Both the position numbers and the translations under genes were made by a program. This document shows, piece after piece, positions 25,610 to 34,832 of a stretch of DNA of 64,000 nucleotides; within the stretch, counting starts at the first letter, position 1, and every line of letters begins with the position of its first letter. The stretch is from positions 1-64,000 of the forward strand of contig CBFIJK010000013.1 in assembly GCA_965662745.1 (NCBI GenBank). Direction: 5' to 3'. The notes under the pieces are model-generated. The model was not told where the DNA came from, did not search any database, and was given only the letters and a program-made list of their open reading frames with translations. This stretch comes from Anianibacter sp965662745. Lineage in GTDB: Bacteria; Pseudomonadota; Alphaproteobacteria; Rhodobacterales; Rhodobacteraceae.

Positions 25610-27153
25610 TGGACAATCTTCTTTCCATCATCACCTTCCTGCCCGCCGTCGCGGCGGTGATCCTCGCGCTGTTCCTCCGGGGCGATGACGAGGCGGCGCG
25701 CAAGAATGCGAAATGGCTGGCGCTCATCGCGACAAGTGTGACCTTCGTGATCTCGCTGTTCCTGATCGCGGGCTTCGATCCGTCGAACACCAATTTCCAG
25801 TTCGTCGAGGAACATGAGTGGATCCTCGGCCTGACCTACAAGATGGGCGTCGACGGGATCTCGATCCTGTTCATCCTTCTGACCACGTTCCTGATGCCGC
25901 TGGTGATCTGGTCCGCATGGGAGGTCGAGACCCGCGTCAAGGAATACATGATCGCCTTCCTGATGCTGGAAACGCTGATGCTTGGCGTCTTCGCGGCGCT
26001 GGATCTTGTGCTCTTCTACCTGTTCTTCGAGGGTGGGCTGATCCCGATGTTCCTGATCATCGGCATCTGGGGCGGCAAGAACCGCATCTACGCGTCGTTC
26101 AAGTTCTTCCTTTATACCTTCCTCGGCTCGGTCCTGATGCTTGTCGCGATCATCGCGATGTATTTCGACGCAGGCACGACCGATATTCCGACGCTGCTGA
26201 CCCATAACTTCGGGTCCGAGTCCATGTCCGTGCTGGGCATCCAGGTGGTTGGGGGCCTTCAGACGCTGCTATGGCTGGCCTTCTTCGCGTCGTTTGCGGT
26301 GAAGATGCCCATGTGGCCGGTCCATACCTGGCTGCCTGACGCGCACGTGCAGGCCCCGACGGCGGGGTCGGTCGTTCTTGCCGCAATCCTGTTGAAGATG
26401 GGCGGCTACGGGTTCCTGCGCTTTTCGCTGCCGATGTTCCCGGTGGCGTCGGACATCTTGTCGCCGCTGGTCCTGTGGATGAGCGCGATCGCGATCGTCT
26501 ACACCTCTCTTGTGGCGCTTGCGCAGACGGATATGAAAAAGCTGATCGCCTATTCGTCCGTGGCCCATATGGGCTATGTGACGGCGGGCATCTTCGCGTT
26601 GAACCAGCAGGGCGTAGATGGCGCGATCTTCCAGATGATCAGCCACGGCTTCATCTCGGGTGCGCTCTTCCTGGCGGTCGGCGTCATCTATGACCGGATG
26701 CACACACGCGAGATCGACGCCTATGGCGGCCTTGTGAACCGGATGCCGGCCTATGCGCTGATCTTCATGTTCTTCACCATGGCCAATGTCGGCCTTCCGG
26801 GTACGAGCGGCTTTGTTGGCGAATTCCTCACGCTGATGGGCATGTTCCAGGCGAACACCTGGGTCGCGGCCATCGCGACAAGTGGCGTGATCCTGTCGGC
26901 GGCCTATGCGCTCTGGCTCTATCGCCGCGTGGTGATGGGCGATCTCATCAAGGAAAGCCTTAAGTCGATCAAGGATATGACCGGGCGCGAAAAGGCCATC
27001 ATGGCCCCGCTGGTCGCAATGACGCTGATCCTGGGCGTCTACCCGAGCCTGATTACCGATATCATCGGCCCTTCGGTCGAAAACCTGCTGCAGAACCAGC
27101 ACGCCGCGGTCGAGGCCTATCGCCCGGCCACCGCGCTGGCCCAGTCCAACTAA
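25609..27153 (+). CDS. nuoM: NADH-quinone oxidoreductase subunit M
   Basis: 514 residues with about 14 transmembrane helices, an antiporter-like proton channel of the membrane arm. The MPMWPVHTWLPDAHVQAPTA motif, the Lys in TDMKKLIAYSSVAHMGYV and the FFEGGLIPMFLIIGIWGG segment are diagnostic. It starts within the nuoL stop codon, so the two are translationally coupled. Confidence 0.97.
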   Translation: MDNLLSIITFLPAVAAVILALFLRGDDEAARKNAKWLALIATSVTFVISLFLIAGFDPSNTNFQFVEEHEWILGLTYKMGVDGISILFILLTTFLMPLVIWSAWEVETRVKEYMIAFLMLETLMLGVFAALDLVLFYLFFEGGLIPMFLIIGIWGGKNRIYASFKFFLYTFLGSVLMLVAIIAMYFDAGTTDIPTLLTHNFGSESMSVLGIQVVGGLQTLLWLAFFASFAVKMPMWPVHTWLPDAHVQAPTAGSVVLAAILLKMGGYGFLRFSLPMFPVASDILSPLVLWMSAIAIVYTSLVALAQTDMKKLIAYSSVAHMGYVTAGIFALNQQGVDGAIFQMISHGFISGALFLAVGVIYDRMHTREIDAYGGLVNRMPAYALIFMFFTMANVGLPGTSGFVGEFLTLMGMFQANTWVAAIATSGVILSAAYALWLYRRVVMGDLIKESLKSIKDMTGREKAIMAPLVAMTLILGVYPSLITDIIGPSVENLLQNQHAAVEAYRPATALAQSN

Positions 27154-27165
27154 AGGCATGACGAT

Positions 27166-28602
27166 ATGACTTCTGCCGATTTCGCGATCCTTCTGCCCGA
27201 GTTCGTGCTGGCCCTCTATGCGATGGCGGCACTGGTCTTCGCGGTCTACACGGGCAAGGACAAGACTGCGCCGATGCTGGTCTGGGTGACCTCTGCGGTC
27301 TTCGTGATCGTCGCCGCATGGATCGGATTTGGCGGGTCGGGCACGAATGCGGCCTTTGGCGGCAGTTTCGTCGATGACGGTTTCGCGCGATTCTCGAAGG
27401 TCGTGATCCTGCTGTCGGCCGCCGCCGTGCTCTTGATGAGCGAAAGCTACATGACGCGCCGCGATCTTCTGCGGTTCGAATACCCGGTTCTTCTGACGCT
27501 TGCATCGGTCGGGATGATGGTCATGGTCTCGGCCAGCGATCTTATCGTGCTATATATGGGGCTCGAGCTGCAATCACTGGCGCTGTATGTCGTCGCCTCG
27601 CTGCGCCGCGATTCGGTGAAATCCACCGAAGCGGGCCTGAAGTATTTCGTCCTCGGCGCGCTGTCCTCGGGCCTTCTGCTTTATGGTGCGTCGCTGACCT
27701 ACGGCTTTTCGGGCACCACTGAATTTGCAGGCATCATCGAGGCCGTGTCCGGCGAGATATCGCTTGGCCTGCTGTTCGGCCTCGTCTTCCTGTTCTCGGG
27801 CCTGGCCTTCAAGGTCTCGGCTGCGCCGTTCCACATGTGGACGCCCGATGTCTATGAAGGCTCGCCCACGCCGGTCACCGCGTTCTTCGCGACTGCGCCC
27901 AAGATGGCCGCGATGGGTCTCTTCGCGCGGCTTGCCTTTGACGCGTTCGGAACCGTGACGGCGGACTGGACGCAGATCGTGGCTTTCCTGTCGGTCGCCT
28001 CGATGGCGCTCGGAGCCGTGGCCGCCATCGGCCAGCGCGATATCAAGCGCCTGATGGCCTATTCCTCGATCACCCATATGGGCTTTGCGCTGATGGGGCT
28101 TGCGGCGGGAACGGTGTTCGGCGTGCAGGCCATGCTGGTCTACATGGCGATCTATGTGACGATGAATGTCGGCACTTTCGCCTTCATCCTGTCGATGGAG
28201 CGGGACGGCAAGGCCGTGACCGACATCCAGTCGCTGAACATGTTCTCGAAGAAAGAGCCGCTGAAGGCGCTGGCGATCCTGATCCTGATGTTCTCGATGG
28301 CGGGCGTGCCGCCGCTGGTGGGCTTCTTCGGCAAGTTTTACGTGCTGCGTGCGGCGGTCGAGGCGGATATGGCCTGGCTGGCGCTGGCGGGGGTCGTGGC
28401 GTCGGTCGTGGCGGCGTTCTATTACCTGCGCATCGTATTCTATATGTATTTCGGCGAAGAGACCGAAGCGATGGAAGCGCCGATGCAACCGGTGACCTGG
28501 GGTCTTCTGATGGCCTCGGCCGCGGCAATGGTGCTTGGGGTCATAAACCTCTTCGGCGTCGAGGGCATGGCGGCCATGGCAGCCGGTGCGCTTGTCAACT
28601 GA
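27166..28602 (+). CDS. nuoN: NADH-quinone oxidoreductase subunit N
   Basis: 478 residues with 13-14 transmembrane helices, the third antiporter-like subunit. Signatures are FKVSAAPFHMWTPDVYEGSP and QRDIKRLMAYSSITHMGFAL, plus the ELQSLALYVVAS helix. It is the last complex I gene. A repeat with two strong hairpins (28611-28688) follows the stop and probably reduces read-through into birA. Confidence 0.97.
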   Translation: MTSADFAILLPEFVLALYAMAALVFAVYTGKDKTAPMLVWVTSAVFVIVAAWIGFGGSGTNAAFGGSFVDDGFARFSKVVILLSAAAVLLMSESYMTRRDLLRFEYPVLLTLASVGMMVMVSASDLIVLYMGLELQSLALYVVASLRRDSVKSTEAGLKYFVLGALSSGLLLYGASLTYGFSGTTEFAGIIEAVSGEISLGLLFGLVFLFSGLAFKVSAAPFHMWTPDVYEGSPTPVTAFFATAPKMAAMGLFARLAFDAFGTVTADWTQIVAFLSVASMALGAVAAIGQRDIKRLMAYSSITHMGFALMGLAAGTVFGVQAMLVYMAIYVTMNVGTFAFILSMERDGKAVTDIQSLNMFSKKEPLKALAILILMFSMAGVPPLVGFFGKFYVLRAAVEADMAWLALAGVVASVVAAFYYLRIVFYMYFGEETEAMEAPMQPVTWGLLMASAAAMVLGVINLFGVEGMAAMAAGALVN

Positions 28603-28610
28603 CCGTGCAG

Positions 28611-28688
28611 GTTTCGCCCGCTTGCGCGGGCGATCCGCTGGGGGCTCTGCCCCCAGACCCCCGAGGTATTTTGCGAACCAAAGTATGA
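28611..28688 (+). repeat. Dispersed GC-hairpin/CAAAGT repeat, copy A
   Basis: Two hairpins follow the nuoN stop: CGCCCGC/GCGGGCG (28615-28632, loop 4) and CTGGGGGC/GCCCCCAG (28638-28656, loop 3). Then ACCCCCGAGGTATTTT and GAACCAAAGT follow. The same arrangement recurs at 42005-42125, 49180-49260 and 57418-57493. It probably works as a terminator-like REP element. Confidence 0.75.
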
Positions 28689-28700
28689 AAGTGCCGTTCC

Positions 28701-29453
28701 ATGGCGCGTAGGTTGCTGCCTTGGCCGGACGGCGTGGGCCGCGTCATTCTGGACGAGGTTGACAGCACCATGGCCGAGGCGGCGCGGCGTGCGCCGGATC
28801 TGGATGGTCCGACCTGGATCATGGCGGTGCATCAGACGGCGGCGCGGGGGCGGCATGGCAAGCGCTGGGAGCATCCCAAGGGCAATTTCGCGGCGACCTA
28901 TGTGACGCCGGTGTCGGGGGATCCGGCCTCTGCCGCGCTGCGGTCCTTCATGGCGGCGAATGCGCTGTTCGAGACGCTGGCGCTTTTCATCGACCGCACG
29001 CGCCTGTCTCTGAAATGGCCGAATGACGTTCTTTTGGACAATGGCAAGGTGGCTGGGATCCTTCTGGAGAGTGCTGGAAGCGCCGGGCGGATCGACTGGC
29101 TGTCGGTCGGCGTGGGCGTCAATCTTATGAGCCTTCCCGATGATGTGCGCGATGCGGCCTTCCCGCCCGTAAGCCTTGAGGGGCAGGGGGGCGAGCGCTG
29201 TGATCTCGATGAGTTCCTGTCGATCCTCGCAGGGCATTTCGCCACAGAAGAGCGCGTGTTTGCCGAGCTTGGGTTTCCCGCCATTCGCAAGGCCTGGCTG
29301 CGGCAGGCCGCGCGCCTTGGCGAGGTGATCACGGCGCGGACGGCGCGCGAGGAGATCACCGGGCGGTTCGAGACCGTGGACGAGAGCGGGCATCTCATCC
29401 TTGAGACACCGGATGGCCCGCGCCGGATCGCGGCGGCGGATGTTTTTTTCTAG
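28701..29453 (+). CDS. birA: Biotin--[acetyl-CoA-carboxylase] ligase
   Basis: 250 residues. The catalytic domain shows the biotin/adenylate loop ARGRHGKRWEHPKGNFAAT and the LKWPNDVLLDNGKVAGILLE motif, followed by a small C-terminal SH3-like domain. There is no N-terminal helix-turn-helix, so it is a class I, non-repressor ligase. Its likely substrates in this window are the biotinyl domains of MccA and pyruvate carboxylase, plus acetyl-CoA carboxylase elsewhere. The nuoN-birA-coaX-rnj order is common in this group. No canonical ribosome-binding site is obvious (only GTGCCGTTCC). Confidence 0.94.
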   Translation: MARRLLPWPDGVGRVILDEVDSTMAEAARRAPDLDGPTWIMAVHQTAARGRHGKRWEHPKGNFAATYVTPVSGDPASAALRSFMAANALFETLALFIDRTRLSLKWPNDVLLDNGKVAGILLESAGSAGRIDWLSVGVGVNLMSLPDDVRDAAFPPVSLEGQGGERCDLDEFLSILAGHFATEERVFAELGFPAIRKAWLRQAARLGEVITARTAREEITGRFETVDESGHLILETPDGPRRIAAADVFF

Positions 29454-29477
29454 ACACCAACCTGCAGGGGACCCCCC

Positions 29478-30257
29478 ATGCTGCTGTGCATTGATACCGG
29501 CAATACGAACACCGTTTTCTCGGTCTGGGACGGCACGCAGTTTCGCGTGACTTTTCGCACCGCGACCGAACATCAGCGCACCGCCGATCAGTATTACGTC
29601 TGGTTCTCGACCCTCATGGCGCATCAGGGGATGGAGATCGATATTGACGAAGTTATCGTGTCCTCGACCGTGCCGCGCGTGGTGTTCAACCTGCGGGTTC
29701 TGGCGGATCGCTATTTCGGCACGCGGCCCATCGTCGTGGGCAAGCCCGATTGCCTGCTGCCCACCGAGCCGCGCGTCGATGCCGGCACGCAGGTGGGGCC
29801 GGACCGGCTTGTGAACACTGCAGGCGCATACGACCGGCATGGCGGCGATCTGGTGGTCGTCGATTTCGGCACGGCGACGACCTTTGACGTCGTGGGCGCG
29901 GATGGTGCCTATGAAGGCGGCGTGATCGCGCCCGGCGTCAACCTGTCGCTCGAGGCGCTGCATATGGCGGCCGCTGCGCTCCCGCATGTGGACGTCACCA
30001 AACCGCAGCAGGTGATCGGCACGAATACCGTCGCCTGTATGCAATCGGGGGTCTTTTGGGGCTATGTTGGGCTGGTCCGCGGCATTACCGAACGTATTCG
30101 TGCCGAATATGCCCGCCCCATGCGCGTTATCGGCACGGGGGGCCTTGCGTCATTGTTTGCGCAGGGCGATGTCCTATTTGATGAAATCGAAGACGACCTG
30201 ACCATGCATGGTCTGACCGTCATCCACCGATACAACAAAGAAAACGAGGCGGCATGA
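29478..30257 (+). CDS. coaX: Type III pantothenate kinase
   Basis: 259 residues. It phosphorylates pantothenate in the first step of CoA synthesis. The ASKHA fold signatures are LLCIDTGNTNTVFSVWDG at the N-terminus, VGPDRLVNTAGAYD and VVDFGTATTFDVV. Unlike type I and II kinases, this type is not feedback-inhibited by CoA. AGGGGA lies before the ATG. The last four bases overlap the RNase J gene in ATGA, so the two are coupled. Confidence 0.95.
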   Translation: MLLCIDTGNTNTVFSVWDGTQFRVTFRTATEHQRTADQYYVWFSTLMAHQGMEIDIDEVIVSSTVPRVVFNLRVLADRYFGTRPIVVGKPDCLLPTEPRVDAGTQVGPDRLVNTAGAYDRHGGDLVVVDFGTATTFDVVGADGAYEGGVIAPGVNLSLEALHMAAAALPHVDVTKPQQVIGTNTVACMQSGVFWGYVGLVRGITERIRAEYARPMRVIGTGGLASLFAQGDVLFDEIEDDLTMHGLTVIHRYNKENEAA

Positions 30258-31921
30258 GCGGCGATCGACTGATTTACCTTCCCCTTGGGGGCGCCGGCGA
30301 GATCGGCATGAACGCGTATCTTTACGGCTACGGGCCGGAAGGGCGCGAGCGATTCATGCTGGTCGATCTGGGCGTGACCTTTCCGGATATGGACACGACG
30401 CCGGGTGTCGATCTGATTTTGCCCGATATTTCCTGGCTCGAAGAGCGCAAGGATCGGCTGGACGGGATCGTCATCACCCATGCGCATGAGGACCATGTCG
30501 GTGCGGTCGGGCATCTCTGGCCGCGGCTTCAGGCGCCGATCTATGCGCGCAACTTCACCGCCCATATCGCGCGGATGAAGATGGAAGAGCATGGGCTTGA
30601 TACCGCGGTGATCAAGACCCTTGATGCCTTCCCTCAAGAGGCGACTGTCGGGCCGTTCAAGATCGCCTTCCTGCCGGTCTCGCATTCGATCCCGGAGAGC
30701 TCGTCCATCGTGATCGACACGCCTGCCGGGCGGATCATCCATACCGGGGACTTCAAGATCGATGCGACGCCCATCGTCGGCGAGCCGTTCGATCCCACGC
30801 TTTGGGCCGAGGCGGCAGCGCCGGGCGTCAAGGCGCTGGTCTGCGATTCCACCAACGTGTTCTCGCCCAATCCCGGCCGGTCCGAGGCGACGTTGGGCAG
30901 CGAGATCGAAAAGCTGGTCGCGGGCGCGCCGGGCCTTGTGGCGGCGACGACCTTTGCGTCCAACGTGGCGCGGGTAAAGACGCTGGCCGAGGCCGGCGAC
31001 CGCGCGGGTCGGTCTATCGTGCTGATGGGTCGCGCCATGAAGAAGATGGTGGGCGCGGCGCTCGATACCGGGGTGATGACAGAGTTTCCGCAGGTCATCT
31101 CGCCTGAAGAGGCGCGCGATGTGCCGCGGGGCAACCTGATGATGCTGACCACCGGCAGCCAGGGCGAACACCGCGCAGCGACGGCGCAACTGTCGCGGGG
31201 GAAGTATCTGGGGCATGAGCTGAAAGAGGGTGATCTGTTCCTCTTTTCGTCCAAGACGATTCCCGGGAATGAACGTTCTGTCGGACGCATTGTGAATAAT
31301 TTCAGCGAGATGGGCGTCGAAGTGGTGGACGACAGCGATGGGCTCTATCATGTGTCGGGCCATGCCAACCGGCCGGACCTCATGCAGATGCATGCGACGG
31401 TCGATCCGGCCATCGTGATCCCGATGCACGGCGAACACCGGCACCTGCGCGCCCATGCGAAACTGGCCGAGGAATCCGGGCGCAAGGCGGTGATCGCGCC
31501 CAATGGCACCATGGTCGACCTGACCGGGGACAGCCCACGCATCGTGGAATATATTGAAGCGGGCCGCACCTATCTGGACGGCAACGTGCAGATCGGCGCT
31601 CTGGACGGGGTCGTGCGCGACCGGATCCGCATGGCGATGTATGGCCATGTGCTGGTCACCGTGATCCTCGACGAGGATCACGAGGCGCTTGGAGAGCCGT
31701 GGTGCGAGATCAAGGGCCTGCCGGAAACGGGCCGGTCGAACTCCGCGCTGGTGGACGTGCTGGAGGCGGACCTTGACCAGTTCATAGGCCGGTCCGACCG
31801 CAAGACCCGCGCCGACGACGACAAGCTGGACGAGGCGATGCGCCAGGTTGTCCGCAAATCTGCACAGGATGAGATCGGCAAGAAGCCCGAAGTGACGGTC
31901 GTCATCAGCCGATTGAGTTGA
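30254..31921 (+). CDS. rnj: Ribonuclease J
   Basis: 555 residues; metallo-beta-lactamase/beta-CASP nuclease of RNA maturation and decay. The zinc motif is THAHEDHVGAVG near residue 75, with a later metal-site segment FLPVSHSIPESS. Beta-CASP motifs are seen as TTGSQGE and YHVSGHANRPDL. In alphaproteobacteria RNase J coexists with RNase E and trims 5' ends of RNAs. It starts in the coaX stop. A structured leader region follows before prfC. Confidence 0.94.
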   Translation: MSGDRLIYLPLGGAGEIGMNAYLYGYGPEGRERFMLVDLGVTFPDMDTTPGVDLILPDISWLEERKDRLDGIVITHAHEDHVGAVGHLWPRLQAPIYARNFTAHIARMKMEEHGLDTAVIKTLDAFPQEATVGPFKIAFLPVSHSIPESSSIVIDTPAGRIIHTGDFKIDATPIVGEPFDPTLWAEAAAPGVKALVCDSTNVFSPNPGRSEATLGSEIEKLVAGAPGLVAATTFASNVARVKTLAEAGDRAGRSIVLMGRAMKKMVGAALDTGVMTEFPQVISPEEARDVPRGNLMMLTTGSQGEHRAATAQLSRGKYLGHELKEGDLFLFSSKTIPGNERSVGRIVNNFSEMGVEVVDDSDGLYHVSGHANRPDLMQMHATVDPAIVIPMHGEHRHLRAHAKLAEESGRKAVIAPNGTMVDLTGDSPRIVEYIEAGRTYLDGNVQIGALDGVVRDRIRMAMYGHVLVTVILDEDHEALGEPWCEIKGLPETGRSNSALVDVLEADLDQFIGRSDRKTRADDDKLDEAMRQVVRKSAQDEIGKKPEVTVVISRLS

Positions 31922-31929
31922 CGCGGAAC

Positions 31930-31975
31930 ATGCAGCTGGCTGGCGACTATCGAAGATAGCCCTTTCAGCCAGCTG
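31930..31975 (+). promoter_or_regulatory. Nested hairpin with a 9-codon mini-ORF upstream of prfC
   Basis: A perfect 10-bp stem CAGCTGGCTG/CAGCCAGCTG (31933-31942 with 31966-31975) encloses an inner stem CTATC/GATAG (31946-31958). An ATG at 31930 opens a nine-residue frame (MQLAGDYRR) that ends in TAG inside the inner stem. No U-tract follows, so it is not a standard intrinsic terminator. It may be the rnj 3' end structure or a leader for the release-factor gene. Confidence 0.45.
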
Positions 31976-31990
31976 TATCAAAGCCCGCGA

Positions 31991-32019
31991 TTGCTCTTGC
32001 CAAGGGCCACCGCTATATC
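31991..32019 (+). promoter_or_regulatory. Candidate promoter for a leaderless prfC mRNA
   Basis: TTGCTC (31991-31996), a 17-base spacer and TATATC (32014-32019) form a plausible promoter. The prfC ATG is 7 bases after the -10 element, and no ribosome-binding site is visible, so the transcript would begin at or next to the start codon. Confidence 0.35.
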
Positions 32020-32025
32020 CCGCCC

Positions 32026-33633
32026 ATGCTGGACCGTGCTTCAAATGCCCCCGACCTGCCCGCCGAGATTGCCCGGCGGCGGACATTTGCCATCATCTCT
32101 CACCCGGATGCGGGCAAGACGACCCTGACGGAAAAATTCCTGCTTTATGGCGGGGCGATCCAGATGGCGGGGCAGGTGCGCGCGAAGGGCGAGGCGCGTC
32201 GGACGCGGTCGGATTTCATGCAGATGGAAAAGGACCGGGGCATTTCCGTTTCGGCCTCTGCCATGTCGTTCGACTTTGAGAAATATCGCTTCAATCTGGT
32301 CGACACGCCCGGGCACTCGGATTTCTCGGAAGACACCTACCGCACGCTGACAGCCGTCGATGCCGCGATCATGGTGATCGACGGGGCGAAGGGTGTGGAA
32401 AGCCAGACGCAGAAGCTGTTCGAGGTCTGCCGCCTGCGCGATCTGCCGATCCTGACCTTCTGCAACAAGATGGACCGCGAAAGCCGCGACGTGTTCGAGA
32501 TCATCGACGAGATCCAGGAAAACCTCGCCATCGACGTGACGCCCGCAAGCTGGCCCATCGGGTCGGGGCGCGATTTCATCGGCTGTTACGACGTGCTGAA
32601 CGACCGGCTGGAACTGATGGACCGCGCGGATCGCAACAAGGTCGCCGAAAGCATTCGGATCGAGGGGCTGGATGATCCAAGGCTTGCCGACCACGTGCCG
32701 CCGCATTTGCTGGAAAAGCTGCGTGAAGACCTTGAGATGGCGGTCGAGCTGTTGCCGAAATTCGACGCGCAGGCGTTTCTCGACGGCACGCTGACGCCGA
32801 TCTGGTTCGGGTCCGCGATCAATTCCTTCGGCGTGCGCGAGCTGATGGACGGTATCGGCAAGTTCGGTCCCGTGCCGCAGCCGCAAAAGGCCGAACCGCG
32901 CCAGATTTCACCTGAAGAAACCAAGGTGTCGGGTTTCGTCTTCAAGGTGCAGGCCAATATGGACCCGAAGCACCGCGACCGCGTGGCCTTTGTCCGCCTC
33001 GCTTCGGGCCATTTCAAGCGCGGCATGAAGCTGACACATGTGCGGTCGAAAAAGCCGATGGCAATCTCGAACCCGGTGATGTTCCTCGCCTCGGACCGCG
33101 AGCTGGCCGAAGAGGGCTGGGCAGGCGACATCATCGGCATCCCGAATCACGGGCAGCTGCGCATCGGCGATACGCTGACCGAGGGCGAGACGCTGAAGGT
33201 GACCGGCATCCCGTCCTTCGCGCCAGAGCTTTTGCAGCAGGCGCGCGCGGGCGATCCGATGAAGGCCAAGCACCTGGAAAAGGCGCTGATGCAATTCGCC
33301 GAGGAGGGCGCGGCCAAGGTGTTCAAGCCAGTGATCGGGTCGGGTTTCATCGTCGGCGTGGTCGGGCAGCTTCAGTTTGAAGTGCTCGCAAGCCGGATCG
33401 AGCTGGAATACGGGCTGCCGGTGCGATTTGAATCAAGCCAATTCACATCCGCGCGATGGATTCATGGACCTAAAGACAAGGTTGAGGCGTTTGCCAACGG
33501 TAACAAGGGCCACATGGCCCGCGATAACGATGGCGATCTCGTCTATCTGACAAGGCTTCAATGGGACATCGACAGGGTTCAGCGCGACCATCCGGACCTG
33601 ACGCTTTCAGCGACCAAGGAAATGATGGTGTAA
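32026..33633 (+). CDS. prfC: Peptide chain release factor 3
   Basis: 535 residues; translational GTPase that removes RF1/RF2 from the ribosome after peptide release. G motifs are SHPDAGKTTLTEK (residues about 25-37), the switch I segment with SDFMQMEKDRGISVSASAM, VDTPGHSDFSEDTYR and NKMDRES. The C-terminal part has the RF3-specific GQLQFEVLASRIELEYGLPV block. RF3 is not universal in bacteria. No ribosome-binding site precedes the ATG, which fits a leaderless mRNA. Confidence 0.96.
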   Translation: MLDRASNAPDLPAEIARRRTFAIISHPDAGKTTLTEKFLLYGGAIQMAGQVRAKGEARRTRSDFMQMEKDRGISVSASAMSFDFEKYRFNLVDTPGHSDFSEDTYRTLTAVDAAIMVIDGAKGVESQTQKLFEVCRLRDLPILTFCNKMDRESRDVFEIIDEIQENLAIDVTPASWPIGSGRDFIGCYDVLNDRLELMDRADRNKVAESIRIEGLDDPRLADHVPPHLLEKLREDLEMAVELLPKFDAQAFLDGTLTPIWFGSAINSFGVRELMDGIGKFGPVPQPQKAEPRQISPEETKVSGFVFKVQANMDPKHRDRVAFVRLASGHFKRGMKLTHVRSKKPMAISNPVMFLASDRELAEEGWAGDIIGIPNHGQLRIGDTLTEGETLKVTGIPSFAPELLQQARAGDPMKAKHLEKALMQFAEEGAAKVFKPVIGSGFIVGVVGQLQFEVLASRIELEYGLPVRFESSQFTSARWIHGPKDKVEAFANGNKGHMARDNDGDLVYLTRLQWDIDRVQRDHPDLTLSATKEMMV

Positions 33634-33689
33634 GATCCGTCAGGAAAGGTGATGAGGATCCCAATCCTCTGCACCAGACACTTGACGAC

Positions 33690-34256
33690 ATGGCCGCGTC
33701 CGCGCGTGAAGGCGATTGCACCTTCGGTGATCTTGTCGACCGCGTGGGCGCGCGGGGCTTTGGCCCGCTTTTGATGTTTTGCGCGGCCATCATCATGCTG
33801 CCGACCGGGGCGATTCCGGGCGTGCCTGCGGTAGCGGGCGGCGCCATGATCGTTCTGGCGGTGCAAATCCTCGCCGGATCGGGCAAGCCCTGGCTGCCGG
33901 GCCGCCTGCGCCGGTTGGAACTAAGCGACGAAAAGCTGAATAAAGCGATCCGCAATGGCCGTCCTGCGGCGCGCTTTATCGGGGCATTCGTACGGCCCCG
34001 TGCGCAAGAGCTTGCCAGCGGTCCGGTCTCCCTGCGCATCGCGGGGCTGGCGATCCTTTTGGCGGGAACCATGCTGATCCCCTTGGGATTTGTTCCCCTG
34101 ATCCCGTTCTTTCTGGGCGCGCCGGTGCTGGTGATCGGAATGGCCATGACCACGCGGGACGGTCTGGCGATGATCTTCGGACTTATCCTGTTCGCGCTGC
34201 CGATCTACGCGCTTTACCGAACGCTGGGGCCTGATATCACGATGTATCTGACTTAG
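33690..34256 (+). CDS. ExoD-family membrane protein
   Basis: 188 residues from the ATG at 33690. The motif DLVDRVGARGFGPLLMFCAAIIMLPTG and several later hydrophobic helices (IVLAVQIL, IAGLAILLAGTMLIPLG, LIPFFLGAPVLVIGMAM) match the ExoD family, linked to exopolysaccharide production in rhizobia. The frame is open further upstream and the homology seems to extend to LHQTLDD just before this ATG. No start codon exists in frame between the prfC stop and 33690, and no ribosome-binding site is seen. The true start is therefore uncertain. Confidence 0.75.
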   Translation: MAASAREGDCTFGDLVDRVGARGFGPLLMFCAAIIMLPTGAIPGVPAVAGGAMIVLAVQILAGSGKPWLPGRLRRLELSDEKLNKAIRNGRPAARFIGAFVRPRAQELASGPVSLRIAGLAILLAGTMLIPLGFVPLIPFFLGAPVLVIGMAMTTRDGLAMIFGLILFALPIYALYRTLGPDITMYLT

Positions 34257-34400
34257 GGAGACTGCGTCGGTTCACGCCACGACCGGCGGCTGCGAGCATC
34301 TGGAATTTTGGCCTGCCCGATGCTAGTTTCATGCCCTGGGCGATGACCTCGCGCTTCCCTTGAAGGCGCTGAACAGTCATCGAAGAAGAGGAAGTGCTGC

Positions 34401-34832
34401 ATGCAGAGATCGCTTGTCACCTTGGCGCTGATCGCAAGCCTCGGCTGGGGCGCAGTCGCCTCTGCGGGTGGCTGGTCGTCCCTTGCAACGGCTGCCTGGG
34501 AAGAGACGGAGACTGAACAAGGATGGCTCGTCCGCAAATACTTCCCCGACACCCTGCGCAACGAGGCCGCCGATTTCACCATTACGGGGTTCCTTGTGCC
34601 GGTCGTTCCCGAGCCTGAACTCAGCAACTTCCTTCTGGTCGAAACCCGGCTCGATTGTCCCTATTGCGGGGAAAGCGCGTCCCCGACATCGGTGCTGGAA
34701 GTCGAGTTGGCTGCGCCGATCGCCCACCGTGATGAATTTTCCCGCATCACCGTGCGCGGAAAGCTGGAATTTATCGAAAACACCATGACCACACAGCTTT
34801 TTCGCCTGACCGAAGCGCGGCCCGTAGACTAG
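34401..34832 (+). CDS. Small secreted protein, DUF3299-like
   Basis: 143 residues with a signal peptide (QRSLVTLALIASLGWGAVASA, cleavage near residue 22). The mature sequence FTITGFLVPVVPEPELSNFLLVETRLDCPYCGESASPTSVLEVEL has the gap-free pattern of DUF3299-like periplasmic proteins, including a Cys pair (CPYC) that could bind metal or cycle as a dithiol. The function is unknown. A purine-rich GAAGAAGAGGAAG precedes the ATG. It stands alone with spacers of about 140 bases on both sides. Confidence 0.6.
   Translation: MQRSLVTLALIASLGWGAVASAGGWSSLATAAWEETETEQGWLVRKYFPDTLRNEAADFTITGFLVPVVPEPELSNFLLVETRLDCPYCGESASPTSVLEVELAAPIAHRDEFSRITVRGKLEFIENTMTTQLFRLTEARPVD

Noticed and set aside
30062..32086. 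Long open frame (674 codons) on the minus strand opposite coaX and rnj
   Set aside because: It lies entirely antisense to well-recognised genes, has His/Arg/Ala-rich low-similarity text and follows the third-position GC pattern of the plus-strand genes.
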